A stretch of 61,786 bases of DNA. Origin: a virus. The notes under the pieces are model-generated. The model did no database searches, was not told the origin of the DNA, and worked only from the letters and a program-made list of their open reading frames with translations. Both the position numbers and the translations under genes were made by a program. Shown in pieces: positions 48,438-55,903 of the stretch; the first letter of the stretch is position 1, and the number at the start of each line of letters is the position of its first letter. The stretch covers positions 1 through 61,786 of IMG/VR virus record IMGVR_UViG_3300010885_010030; one strand, 5' to 3'.

Positions 48438-48931
48438 ATGACCAATGCCTTCAGCTTTATCGTGTCGCCCACAATATGTGGAAGGACAACGATCTGAAGA
48501 TGGCCGAGAAGTATTACCAGCGCGTTCGCACCGAACATGCCTGTGAGCTTTATTACGAAGTCGTGCTGCCCAAGCATGTGATGTTGGTGCATCCCGTTGG
48601 CACGGTGTTGGGCCGCGCCACGTATGGGGACTATCTATGCGTCTATCAGAACGTGGGTGTTGGCTCTGACATCGACGGCAACCAGCCTGTACTCGGCAGG
48701 GGCGTTGTGCTGTTCCCCGGCGCGAAGGTGCTAGGCAATACGCGGATTGGCAACAACGTATTCATCACCGCAAACACGGTCGTGCAGAACATGGAGATAC
48801 CGGACAACTCGGTGGTGTTCCCGTTCTTGGAAAAGCAGAAGAAGTCGGATCACAAGACGCGCTCTGTTTGCTCATGGAAGCCAACCAAGCGGTCTGTGAT
48901 CCACGACATATTTAAGGTGAAACATGCTTAA
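48428..48931 (+). CDS. Hexapeptide acyltransferase (LegH/serine-acetyltransferase-like)
   Basis: A left-handed beta-helix acyltransferase, 167 aa: isoleucine-patch turns in VGSDIDGNQPVLGRGVVLF and AKVLGNTRIGNNVFITANTVV. The N-terminal helices recall serine acetyltransferases. In this operon it most likely acetylates the new 4-amino group (LegH step). It overlaps the aminotransferase by 10 bases, supporting sequential action. Confidence 0.78.
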   Translation: MRLDDQCLQLYRVAHNMWKDNDLKMAEKYYQRVRTEHACELYYEVVLPKHVMLVHPVGTVLGRATYGDYLCVYQNVGVGSDIDGNQPVLGRGVVLFPGAKVLGNTRIGNNVFITANTVVQNMEIPDNSVVFPFLEKQKKSDHKTRSVCSWKPTKRSVIHDIFKVKHA

Positions 48932-49076
48932 GCACGTAAAGAAGCTGCGAATTAACATCACGATTACGTCTGAGTTGCTCAAGCGTATTGATAATGTTGC
49001 CACGAAGTACGAACGCAGCCGGTTTATCAACGAAGCGTGCGTTGAGAAGCTAGATCGCGATAAGGTCAAGAAATGA
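48924..49076 (+). CDS. Ribbon-helix-helix regulator 1, 50 aa
   Basis: LRINITITSELLKRIDNVATK, then RSRFINEACVEKL: one beta strand and two helices with the Arc/CopG pattern. It overlaps both neighbours by a few bases. It may regulate this operon by binding repeats upstream of it; that is inference. Confidence 0.7.
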   Translation: MLKHVKKLRINITITSELLKRIDNVATKYERSRFINEACVEKLDRDKVKK

Positions 49077-49777
49077 GCGTCCTGTATCTCATCACGGCCC
49101 GTGGTGGTTCTAAGGGCGTGCCGGGTAAAAACCTGCGGAAGATCGGCGGGCACTCGCTGATTGCCTGGAAGGCTCACGCCGCCAAGCAAGTCATCTCCGA
49201 TGAAGACCGGCTGGTGATTTCTACCGATTGCCCAATCATTAAGATGGAAGCCAGAATCAACCAAGTCGAGGTGCCTTTTACGCGGCCTGCGGAATTGGCG
49301 ACCGATACGGCGTCGAGCGCAGATGTGATTAAACACGCGCTGGCATCGCTCGATACGCAACATGATACGGTTGTGCTGCTGGAGCCGAGCGCGCCGTTTA
49401 CAACGCCGGATCATCTGGTGACGGCGCTGACAATGAAGCAAGCCAAGAACGCGCATTTGATTGTCGGCATGAAGCATGTCGAGCCGCACACGACTTTTGT
49501 TGCGGAACAACCCGACGATGATTTCGTCACGCCCATCATTGTGAAGATGGACCGCGTTGGCCGTAACCTGCGCCGCCAAGACCTACGGCAAGAATGGACA
49601 ATGAACGGCGCTCTGTATGTGTTCGACACCGCAATGTTCAAGAAGACCGGCAGCATCTACGGCGGCGCGCGCAACTACGGCTTGTTGATGGACCGCTGGC
49701 ACAGCATCGAGATTGACTCGATGTTTGACCTTGAGATGGCCGAATACGCTTACGATAAGGAGTACGTGCATTGGTAG
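49073..49777 (+). CDS. CMP-nonulosonic acid cytidylyltransferase (NeuA/LegF-like)
   Basis: Activates a sialic-acid-like sugar with CTP to give CMP-sugar. The signature ARGGSKGVPGKN lies at residues 9-20, followed by VLLEPSAPFTTP and SIEIDSMFDLEMAEY, all family-typical. 234 residues is normal. It overlaps the RHH stop (ATGA) and carries the ribosome site of the NeuB-like gene at its end. Confidence 0.9.
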   Translation: MSVLYLITARGGSKGVPGKNLRKIGGHSLIAWKAHAAKQVISDEDRLVISTDCPIIKMEARINQVEVPFTRPAELATDTASSADVIKHALASLDTQHDTVVLLEPSAPFTTPDHLVTALTMKQAKNAHLIVGMKHVEPHTTFVAEQPDDDFVTPIIVKMDRVGRNLRRQDLRQEWTMNGALYVFDTAMFKKTGSIYGGARNYGLLMDRWHSIEIDSMFDLEMAEYAYDKEYVHW

Positions 49778-50463
49778 TCGTTATTGCGGAAGCCGGTATC
49801 AACCACCTCGGCTCGTTAGACCGCGCCCTGAAGATGATTGAAGCGGCTGCGGACGCGGGCGCGGACATTGTTAAGTTTCAGTCCTTCACGGCTGACAACT
49901 TGGGCTACGACGAGAAGCTGACCACGTTTCTGAGAAACGTGCAGCTTTCCAAGGACGATCACTGGAAGCTGAAGGCGAAGGCCGACAAGCTCGGCATTGA
50001 ATTTATGTCCACGCCCTTCAGCAACGAATGGGTCGATTTCCTCGTTGAGCTTGGAGTGAAGCGGCTGAAGATTTCTTCCGGCAGAGCTAAGGACAGGGCG
50101 TTCGTCAAGCACGCGAGGGCCACCGGGCTTCCGCTTATTCTCAGCAATGGCATGACAAGCGAACATGAGTTTATCTCTTCTGCCGCTTACATCGACACGG
50201 CGCTGTATTGTGTCTCTCAATACCCCACGCCGCTTCACAAAATTGATTTTCGCAAACTTGTGAAACTTGCTGACTTCTTCAAAACCGTTGGCTTCTCCGA
50301 CCACACGCAGGGCATTGCTGCGTCTGTTCTTGCGGCTGCTACGGGCGCGAAAGTGATTGAGAAGCACTTCACGCTGGATCGCACGTTGGCTGGACCTGAC
50401 CAGATTTGCAGCATCGAGCCGGATGAGTTGAAGCAGATGGTGGCGGAGATACGCGCGATATGA
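49771..50463 (+). CDS. Nonulosonic acid synthase (NeuB/LegI-like), without SAF domain
   Basis: Condenses a 6-carbon amino sugar with phosphoenolpyruvate to a 9-carbon acid. Motifs: AEAGINHLG (6-14), KFQSF, MSTPFS, KISSGRAK, VSQYPTP, FSDHTQG and EKHFTLDRTLAGPDQ with CSIEP. The barrel is complete, but the C-terminal antifreeze-like SAF domain of ordinary ~340-residue synthases is missing (230 aa). The start is TTG with AAGGAG nine bases upstream, inside the NeuA-like gene end. Confidence 0.87.
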   Translation: MVVVIAEAGINHLGSLDRALKMIEAAADAGADIVKFQSFTADNLGYDEKLTTFLRNVQLSKDDHWKLKAKADKLGIEFMSTPFSNEWVDFLVELGVKRLKISSGRAKDRAFVKHARATGLPLILSNGMTSEHEFISSAAYIDTALYCVSQYPTPLHKIDFRKLVKLADFFKTVGFSDHTQGIAASVLAAATGAKVIEKHFTLDRTLAGPDQICSIEPDELKQMVAEIRAI

Positions 50464-51374
50464 ACCGCCCGATTGATTCAAATGATTTGCTTCAGCGCCG
50501 CTCCATCGTCAGGGACCGTACCGCTGTAAGCGAGATGCTGGACGGCAAGCGCGTGGTCATCACCGGCGCGGGTGGCTCAATCGGCTCTGAATTGGCGCGG
50601 CAGATCAACCAATACAAGCCGTGGGAGTTGGTGTTGGTAGATAACTGCGAATACAATTTGTATTCAATCTCTGAACAGATTCCAGACGCCACGGCGATCT
50701 ACGCCGATGTCAGGGATATTGAGGCCGTGAATTTTTTCATGGGCAGCAAAGAGAAGCAGGTCGTGTTCCACGCCGCTGCCATGAAGCACGTTCCGCTTGT
50801 CGAAGCCAACCAGGGCGAGGCGATCAAGACCAACATCCACGGCACGAAGAACTTGATTGAGGCGTGCGGAGGATGCCGCGTCAGTAAGTTCGTTCTCATA
50901 TCGACGGACAAGGCGGTTAATCCCACCAGCTTCATGGGCAAGACCAAGCGCAGGGCGGAAGTGATTTGCCGTGAATCGGGGCGCACGGTTGTGCGCTTCG
51001 GGAACGTCCTGGGTTCTTCCGGCTCGGTCGTACCTTTATTTAAGCGTCAGCTTATTAAAGGCGGGCCGCTTACGGTAACGCACAAAGACATGGAGCGGTA
51101 CTTCATGTCGATTGATGAGGCCGTTGAGTTGGTGCTTCAAGCCGCGACGGGCGAACCGGCGACGTACATTCTCGATATGGGCCAGCCGGTCAAGATCATG
51201 GACCTCGCGCGGGACATGATCCGTCTGTCGGGCAAGATGCCGGGTGATGAGATTAAGATTGAAGTCACGGGTCTGCGTCCCGGTGAGCGGCTGACTGAAG
51301 AGTTGTTCTACGAAACGGAAGTCGTAACGCCGTCTGGTATGGACGGCATCTGGAGGGTTTCCAATGGCGCGTAG
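50460..51374 (+). CDS. Sugar-nucleotide 4,6-dehydratase (LegB/PseB/CapD-like)
   Basis: Makes the 4-keto-6-deoxy intermediate from a UDP- or GDP-linked GlcNAc. Residues 36-43 hold GAGGSIGS (NAD-binding) and 148-163 STDKAVNPTSFMGKTK. Met replaces the usual catalytic Tyr in the Y/M-x3-K position, as in the CapD/WbpM/PseB group. 304 residues is the short, soluble form. It overlaps the synthase stop by four bases. Confidence 0.85.
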   Translation: MNRPIDSNDLLQRRSIVRDRTAVSEMLDGKRVVITGAGGSIGSELARQINQYKPWELVLVDNCEYNLYSISEQIPDATAIYADVRDIEAVNFFMGSKEKQVVFHAAAMKHVPLVEANQGEAIKTNIHGTKNLIEACGGCRVSKFVLISTDKAVNPTSFMGKTKRRAEVICRESGRTVVRFGNVLGSSGSVVPLFKRQLIKGGPLTVTHKDMERYFMSIDEAVELVLQAATGEPATYILDMGQPVKIMDLARDMIRLSGKMPGDEIKIEVTGLRPGERLTEELFYETEVVTPSGMDGIWRVSNGA

Positions 51375-51963
51375 GGTACTCATCACCGGCTCGGAAGGAC
51401 ATCTCGGGCGCGCACTCCGCGCTGCGTTTGAAGCGCAGGGGGATGTGGTGGTTGGTGTGGATTTGCCGGATACGGGAGCGGAGTTCGAAATTGATTTGGA
51501 CGATCCCGAAGGCTACGAATTTCCAGTAGGGACTGACATTTTTATAGCCAATGCAAAGTGCCGCGATTGGCGACCACACCACTGGCTGGCTGAAAAGGCC
51601 ACCTCCTGCATCGTCAACATTGGTAGCATCTACGGAGTATTAGGCAATGACCCGAAGCTCTACGAAGGCACCGAAGTTGAAAAAACGCCCGCGTGGTATG
51701 CCGCCTCTAAAGGCGCGCTCATCGCGCTCACACGCTGGCAGGCGACCAATCTCGCGCCTGTCCGCAGTAACGCGGTTTGCCCTGGAGGAATTTTTAGGGA
51801 CCATTCGGATAAATTTAGGGAGCGATACGAAGCCAGAGTACCGTTACGTAGGATGGCAACCGAGGACGACATCGTAGGCCCGGTGCTGTTCCTGTGCAGC
51901 GACGCGGCTCGGTACATTACCGGCCAAGTACTGATGGTCGATGGAGGCTACAGTGCCCTTTAA
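51364..51963 (+). CDS. Short-chain dehydrogenase (PtmA-like)
   Basis: A 199-residue classical SDR with ITGSEGHLGRAL (cofactor site), VNIGSIYG (Ser), YAASKGAL (Tyr-x3-Lys) and NAVCPGGI. The length is short by about 40 residues. PtmA-type SDRs accompany legionaminic acid genes in Campylobacter, where the exact step is debated. Overlaps of 11 bases upstream and 23 bases downstream tie it to the neighbours. Confidence 0.8.
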   Translation: MARRVLITGSEGHLGRALRAAFEAQGDVVVGVDLPDTGAEFEIDLDDPEGYEFPVGTDIFIANAKCRDWRPHHWLAEKATSCIVNIGSIYGVLGNDPKLYEGTEVEKTPAWYAASKGALIALTRWQATNLAPVRSNAVCPGGIFRDHSDKFRERYEARVPLRRMATEDDIVGPVLFLCSDAARYITGQVLMVDGGYSAL

Positions 51964-52909
51964 CGGTGTAACGGTTGTCAGCAATTCACGCGCCGAAGAC
52001 GGCCCTCTGGAGTCCGTAATCAAGGCCCTGCCTGGATGCTCGGTGACGCGCTTTAACTCCGATGGCATGTCACCAGCCGTCGCGGTGGCGCAGGCGGTTA
52101 CTTTCTTCACCGTTATGTTCAAAGCTCAAGACACAAAACTGGTCGTTCTACTGGGGGATAGATATGAAACGCTTGCTGCTGCGATGGCGGCTATGTTCTC
52201 GGGTATACCCATTGCCCACCTCCACGGCGGGGAAACGACAGCGGGCGCGTTTGATGACGCCCTGCGTCACAGCATCAGTCATATGGCAACGCTTCATTTT
52301 GTGGCTACAGATAACTTTGCCGTAAAACTGGCAAGCATGGGTATCGATCCATCCACCATTACAATCAGCGGTGCCCCCGGCCTGGACGGTATTAAGGGCA
52401 ACAGCGCAAGGCGCGACAGGAACGAGATACTGGTTACGTATCACCCCGAGACTCGCCTGCCCGACTACGGCGTGGCCCAATGCAGACAGATGCTACAGGC
52501 GTTAGCTCAACACTACAGAAGCGGGTGCGATATTACTTTCTGTGGTGTGAACAACGACCCAGGCTCGGACCAGATTAAAGAGTTAATCGAGAATTTTTGT
52601 GGTTCTCGCTCGTTTGCTCAAATCGTTACCACCATGAACCACCGTGAATACATCGAGCGTATGCAGCATGTTGCTTTGGTTGTCGGTAACTCTTCGGCTG
52701 GTGTCATAGAAGCGCCGTGGGTGGGCGTGCCGTCGATTAACCTTGGCAACCGTCAGAAGGGCAGGCCAATGGCTTCGTCTGTCTATTCGTCAATGGACTG
52801 CATTGGTCAGGCCATCACGCATGATGACCCGTGGACACCGATCTATTGTGGTGGGGCGGCGAAGGTTATTGCCGCCGTGATTAAAGATTGGCGCGATGGC
52901 ACAAGATAG
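51941..52909 (+). CDS. Hydrolysing sugar 2-epimerase (NeuC/LegG-like)
   Basis: Releases and inverts the 2-position of an NDP-sugar to give a free mannose-type sugar for the synthase. In 322 residues: VVSNSRAEDGPL (start of the first Rossmann half), LLGDRYETLAAA, HLHGGETTAGAFDDALRH and GNSSAGVIEAP with NLGNRQKGR, all NeuC motifs. NeuC-type rather than PseG-type hydrolase favours legionaminic over pseudaminic acid. Slightly shorter than usual (~370-390). Confidence 0.87.
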   Translation: MEATVPFNGVTVVSNSRAEDGPLESVIKALPGCSVTRFNSDGMSPAVAVAQAVTFFTVMFKAQDTKLVVLLGDRYETLAAAMAAMFSGIPIAHLHGGETTAGAFDDALRHSISHMATLHFVATDNFAVKLASMGIDPSTITISGAPGLDGIKGNSARRDRNEILVTYHPETRLPDYGVAQCRQMLQALAQHYRSGCDITFCGVNNDPGSDQIKELIENFCGSRSFAQIVTTMNHREYIERMQHVALVVGNSSAGVIEAPWVGVPSINLGNRQKGRPMASSVYSSMDCIGQAITHDDPWTPIYCGGAAKVIAAVIKDWRDGTR

Positions 52910-53081
52910 GCTCAACCAGTTAAACGCCAGGGTGCCCGTGGACTTAATTGACGAATTGGACAAATTTTGTGATAATGCTTGTGTCAACAAAAAATCAATC
53001 GTTGAGCTTGCGATCAGACGTTTTTTAGCTGCTGAAAAAGAAAAAGTTAAAAATGCTCTCGCTCCCAAAAATTTATATTAA
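52896..53081 (+). CDS. Ribbon-helix-helix regulator 2, 61 aa
   Basis: LNARVPVDLIDELDKFCDN, then KKSIVELAIRRFLAAEKEK: strand-helix-helix of the CopG/Arc type. It overlaps the NeuC-like stop. More A/T-rich than the sugar genes. Second small DNA-binder in the operon; may repress it or the convergent leftward operon. Confidence 0.7.
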   Translation: MAQDRLNQLNARVPVDLIDELDKFCDNACVNKKSIVELAIRRFLAAEKEKVKNALAPKNLY

Positions 53082-53295
53082 CGATGCAATTCCAGACGGC
53101 GTTCTTGTCGGCTACAACAAGTATGGCGGCGTTGTCTGCTGTCTTGAGTTTTATCCTAATTACGATCTTTTGTTTGGCGAAGACGAAGACAATGACCCGG
53201 TTGCAGAATGGAACGTCTGCAAAGCTCATGCACGCCGGATTGCAATGATCGTATCTTGGAAAAACAATAATTACGTTTGCTCTGGAACGACATAA
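53053..53295 (+). CDS. Hypothetical protein, 80 aa
   Basis: A beta-rich acidic protein (PDGVLVGYNKYGGVVCCLEFYP, FGEDEDNDPVAEW). No family recognised. It overlaps the RHH gene by 29 bases and is the last gene of the sugar operon. Confidence 0.5.
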   Translation: MLSLPKIYINDAIPDGVLVGYNKYGGVVCCLEFYPNYDLLFGEDEDNDPVAEWNVCKAHARRIAMIVSWKNNNYVCSGTT

Positions 53296-53317
53296 TTTGG
53301 TGTGCCCCCGCACCGAA

Positions 53318-53364
53318 GCGACCGAGAAGTTGTCATGGTCCCGTCCGCGCTGCCTCTCGGTCGC
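53318..53364 (+). other. Long-arm inverted repeat before the packaging genes
   Basis: GCGACCGAGA (53318-53327) pairs perfectly with TCTCGGTCGC (53355-53364) across a 27-base loop, followed by ACCTCTTT. It separates the sugar operon from the terminase genes. It may end transcription or form an mRNA leader; being next to terminase, a packaging role is also conceivable. Confidence 0.5.
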
Positions 53365-53383
53365 ACCTCTTTAGGACAACAAG

Positions 53384-53884
53384 ATGCTAACGATTCCGCC
53401 TGACGTTGAACGAGACGCCATGTTTGTGAAAGTCTACTTGCAGACCGGCGACGGCCTGGATGCGTGTAAACGCGCTGGCTTTATCATTAATGGATACGAT
53501 GACCGCACGGTAGCAGAGTACCTGTTGGATCGCTGCGATATTCAGGAAGCCATTAAACTTGCCAAGGAATCCAAGGCCAGCAAACCCGCGTCTGTAGACA
53601 TCACGCGAGAGAGCATCATTTCTGATCTGAATGAAATCCATAGATCAGCAATGTTTGATAAGGACTACACGCCAGCGATTGCGGCTAAGAAGCTACAGGC
53701 GCAGCTTATGGGCGTATTGCAGGAAAATGTGCAGGTCACGCATAAGATGGATGTGACCCGTATGACTGATGAACAGTTGATGCGGCTGATTGCTTTGAAG
53801 TCAAAGCAAGAAGACCTGAAGATGATTGACGTAACCCCGATTGGGTTAGGCCAGATTGGCGGCCCCTCAAGAGCCAACGGTTAG
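53384..53884 (+). CDS. terS: Terminase small subunit
   Basis: A 166-residue protein in the usual place before the large subunit. The N-terminal part has a helix-turn-helix-like stretch (FVKVYLQTGDGLDACKRAGF, then DRTVAEYLLDR), followed by TRESIISDLNEIHRSAMF typical of terminase_2-type subunits that bind the packaging site. The C-terminal part may contact the large subunit. AGGACAAC precedes the ATG. Confidence 0.75.
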   Translation: MLTIPPDVERDAMFVKVYLQTGDGLDACKRAGFIINGYDDRTVAEYLLDRCDIQEAIKLAKESKASKPASVDITRESIISDLNEIHRSAMFDKDYTPAIAAKKLQAQLMGVLQENVQVTHKMDVTRMTDEQLMRLIALKSKQEDLKMIDVTPIGLGQIGGPSRANG

Positions 53885-53895
53885 GAAAATTCATT

Positions 53896-54078
53896 ATGGC
53901 AGCAAAATCAAAAGTAAACGCTGCGGGTAACTACACCAAGCCCGGTGTGCGTAAGCAGTTATTCAACAGCATCAAAGCGCGTGCCGTTCAGGGCACAGGG
54001 GCAGGGCAGTGGAGCGCGAGAAAAGCACAGCTTCTTGCTAAGTCGTATAAAGCTAAGGGCGGGGGATATAAAGACTAG
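53896..54078 (+). CDS. Small basic phage protein, 60 aa
   Basis: KSKVNAAGNYTKPGVRKQLF, then GQWSARKAQLLAKSYKAKGGGY: a pattern I recognise as a very common small protein of aquatic phages, possibly nucleic-acid binding. It may belong to a DUF family whose number I cannot confirm. It sits between the two terminase genes. Confidence 0.68.
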   Translation: MAAKSKVNAAGNYTKPGVRKQLFNSIKARAVQGTGAGQWSARKAQLLAKSYKAKGGGYKD

Positions 54079-54080
54079 CT

Positions 54081-54314
54081 ATGAAAAAACCACAACTGTC
54101 TCTCAAGAATTGGACTAAGCAAGATTGGTCTACCAAGTCCGGCAAGCGGTCGTCGGACACGGGTGAGCGTTATTTGCCGAAGGCAGCGATTAAAGCGTTG
54201 TCTCCGCAAGAGTACGCCGCAACGACACGGGCCAAACGAAAGGGTAAGGCTGAAGGTAAGCAGTTTGTAGCGCAGCCTCCGAAGATTGCTAGAAAAACGT
54301 CCGGCTATAGATAG
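54081..54314 (+). CDS. Small basic phage protein, 77 aa
   Basis: NWTKQDWSTKSGKRSSDTGE, then ERYLPKAAIKALSPQEYAAT and a Lys-rich end. Another widespread small family of unknown role, often next to the protein just upstream. Located directly before the large terminase gene. Confidence 0.68.
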   Translation: MKKPQLSLKNWTKQDWSTKSGKRSSDTGERYLPKAAIKALSPQEYAATTRAKRKGKAEGKQFVAQPPKIARKTSGYR

Positions 54315-54322
54315 TAAATTAA

Positions 54323-55867
54323 TTGTCTGCTTTAGAACCAACGCTTGACCAAGCGGCTGCGGAAGTAATACGCCGCCGCCACGCTCGGGAAAACTTCTCA
54401 GACTTCATGACGTACATGCACGGCAAGCCACCGCCGCGTCATATGGAGTTTCTATGCAATAAGCTGCAAGACAAGATGACCCGCAAGGGCGACCGGCTGT
54501 TGGTGTGCTTTCCACCCGGCCACGGTAAAAGCACGGTATCCTCGCTTTATTTCCCGGCGTTCTATTTATCGAAGAACCCGACGCACAACATCATCACGGT
54601 CAGCCATACTGAATCGTTCGCGGAACAGTGGGGCCGTAAGGTCCGCAACGTCATGTTGTCGGATGAATACAAGATGCTGTTCCCAGAGATCGAGGTGTCA
54701 GACGACAGCCGTTCTGCTGGCCGGTGGGACTTGAAGCAAGGCGGCTCGTACTACGCTACGGGCGTGGGCGGCACGGTTACAGGACGCCGCGCGGATATGG
54801 TGATCTGCGACGATTTGCTCAAAGGCATTGATGATGCCGAATCGCAACTTGTCCGAGACAATATGTGGGACTGGTGGGGGTCTGACTTATCGACCCGTTT
54901 GAAGCCCAGCGGCGTGATGGTGATTATCGGAACGCGCTGGCACCTCGATGACATCATTGGCCGGGTTATGGCTGCTGAGAAGCAGAAGGGCGGCGACAAA
55001 TGGGACAAGGTTGTTCTCCCTGCGCTGGCCAAGGAGAATGACCCGCTAGGCCGTAAGCCTGGGGAAGCCCTGTGGCCGGAGTGGGAAAGCGAGATCGCCC
55101 TGGCCCGTAGGCGGGCACAGCCTTCGATGACCGCGCGGCAATGGGAAAGCCTGTATCAGCAAAGCCCGGTTCTTGAGTCTGGCAACGTCATCAAGCGTGA
55201 ATGGATCAAGATTTGGAACCAGCGCGAACCGCCTAAGTGCGAGTTTATTCTTCAAAGCTGGGACACGGCCATTACGTCCAAGAACAAAAGCGCCTACTCG
55301 GTTTGCCTGACGTTTGGCATCTTCACTGAAGACAAGACAGATTTACCGTCGATCATTCTGCTGTCCCGCTGGCGCGGGCGGGTGGACTACCCCGACCTGC
55401 GTAAGATGGCCCAACGGCTGGCCACCCATTATTTGGACGACAACCGGGAGGTGCCGATGATGGGCAATAATAGCAAGCCGCCGGATATGATCCTGATTGA
55501 AGCCAAGGCCACGGGTGAGCCTTTGATTGCCGACTTAAACCGCGCCGGTATCTCCGCGACACGGTTTAACCCAAACAAGTATGGCGATAAGAACGCCCGC
55601 CTTTTGCTGACAACCGACATCTTTGAGAATGGGCGATTCTACGTCCCTGGCCAGCCACCGAATTACACACTCCCGAGGCGGTGGGCTGAAGAATACGTAA
55701 ACTCCCTAATGTCGTTCCCGGCTTCAGATTCCCGAGACGATGCCGACGCTACCAGCCAAGCTATTATTCGGATGAAGACCAGCGGCTGGATTAAAAACAG
55801 CCTTGATGCTATGGAAGAAGTACCGTTCAGAGTAACGGAACGTGCAAATGGGGCACTTTATGGGTAG
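54323..55867 (+). CDS. terL: Terminase large subunit
   Basis: The packaging motor ATPase and nuclease, 514 aa. Walker A FPPGHGKST (residues 63-71), Walker B DMVICDDLL (158-166), coupling motif near IIGTRWHLDD, and the nuclease start SWDTAITSKNKSA, with later MILIEAKATGEPL and DDADATSQA carrying further acidic residues. The start is TTG with a weak upstream site; no ATG fits. Downstream are the portal and head genes. This is the best gene for placing the phage in a phylogeny. Confidence 0.92.
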   Translation: MSALEPTLDQAAAEVIRRRHARENFSDFMTYMHGKPPPRHMEFLCNKLQDKMTRKGDRLLVCFPPGHGKSTVSSLYFPAFYLSKNPTHNIITVSHTESFAEQWGRKVRNVMLSDEYKMLFPEIEVSDDSRSAGRWDLKQGGSYYATGVGGTVTGRRADMVICDDLLKGIDDAESQLVRDNMWDWWGSDLSTRLKPSGVMVIIGTRWHLDDIIGRVMAAEKQKGGDKWDKVVLPALAKENDPLGRKPGEALWPEWESEIALARRRAQPSMTARQWESLYQQSPVLESGNVIKREWIKIWNQREPPKCEFILQSWDTAITSKNKSAYSVCLTFGIFTEDKTDLPSIILLSRWRGRVDYPDLRKMAQRLATHYLDDNREVPMMGNNSKPPDMILIEAKATGEPLIADLNRAGISATRFNPNKYGDKNARLLLTTDIFENGRFYVPGQPPNYTLPRRWAEEYVNSLMSFPASDSRDDADATSQAIIRMKTSGWIKNSLDAMEEVPFRVTERANGALYG

Positions 55868-55903
55868 AATGTCCCTTATCTTTATATTTTTAGGCAAGTC
55901 TGC

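Noticed and set aside
43217-52909. Pseudaminic acid pathway as the first reading
   Set aside because: The epimerase is of NeuC type rather than the PseG hydrolase type, and a PtmA-like SDR is present; legionaminic-type is more likely, though PseB/PseC-like steps look alike.
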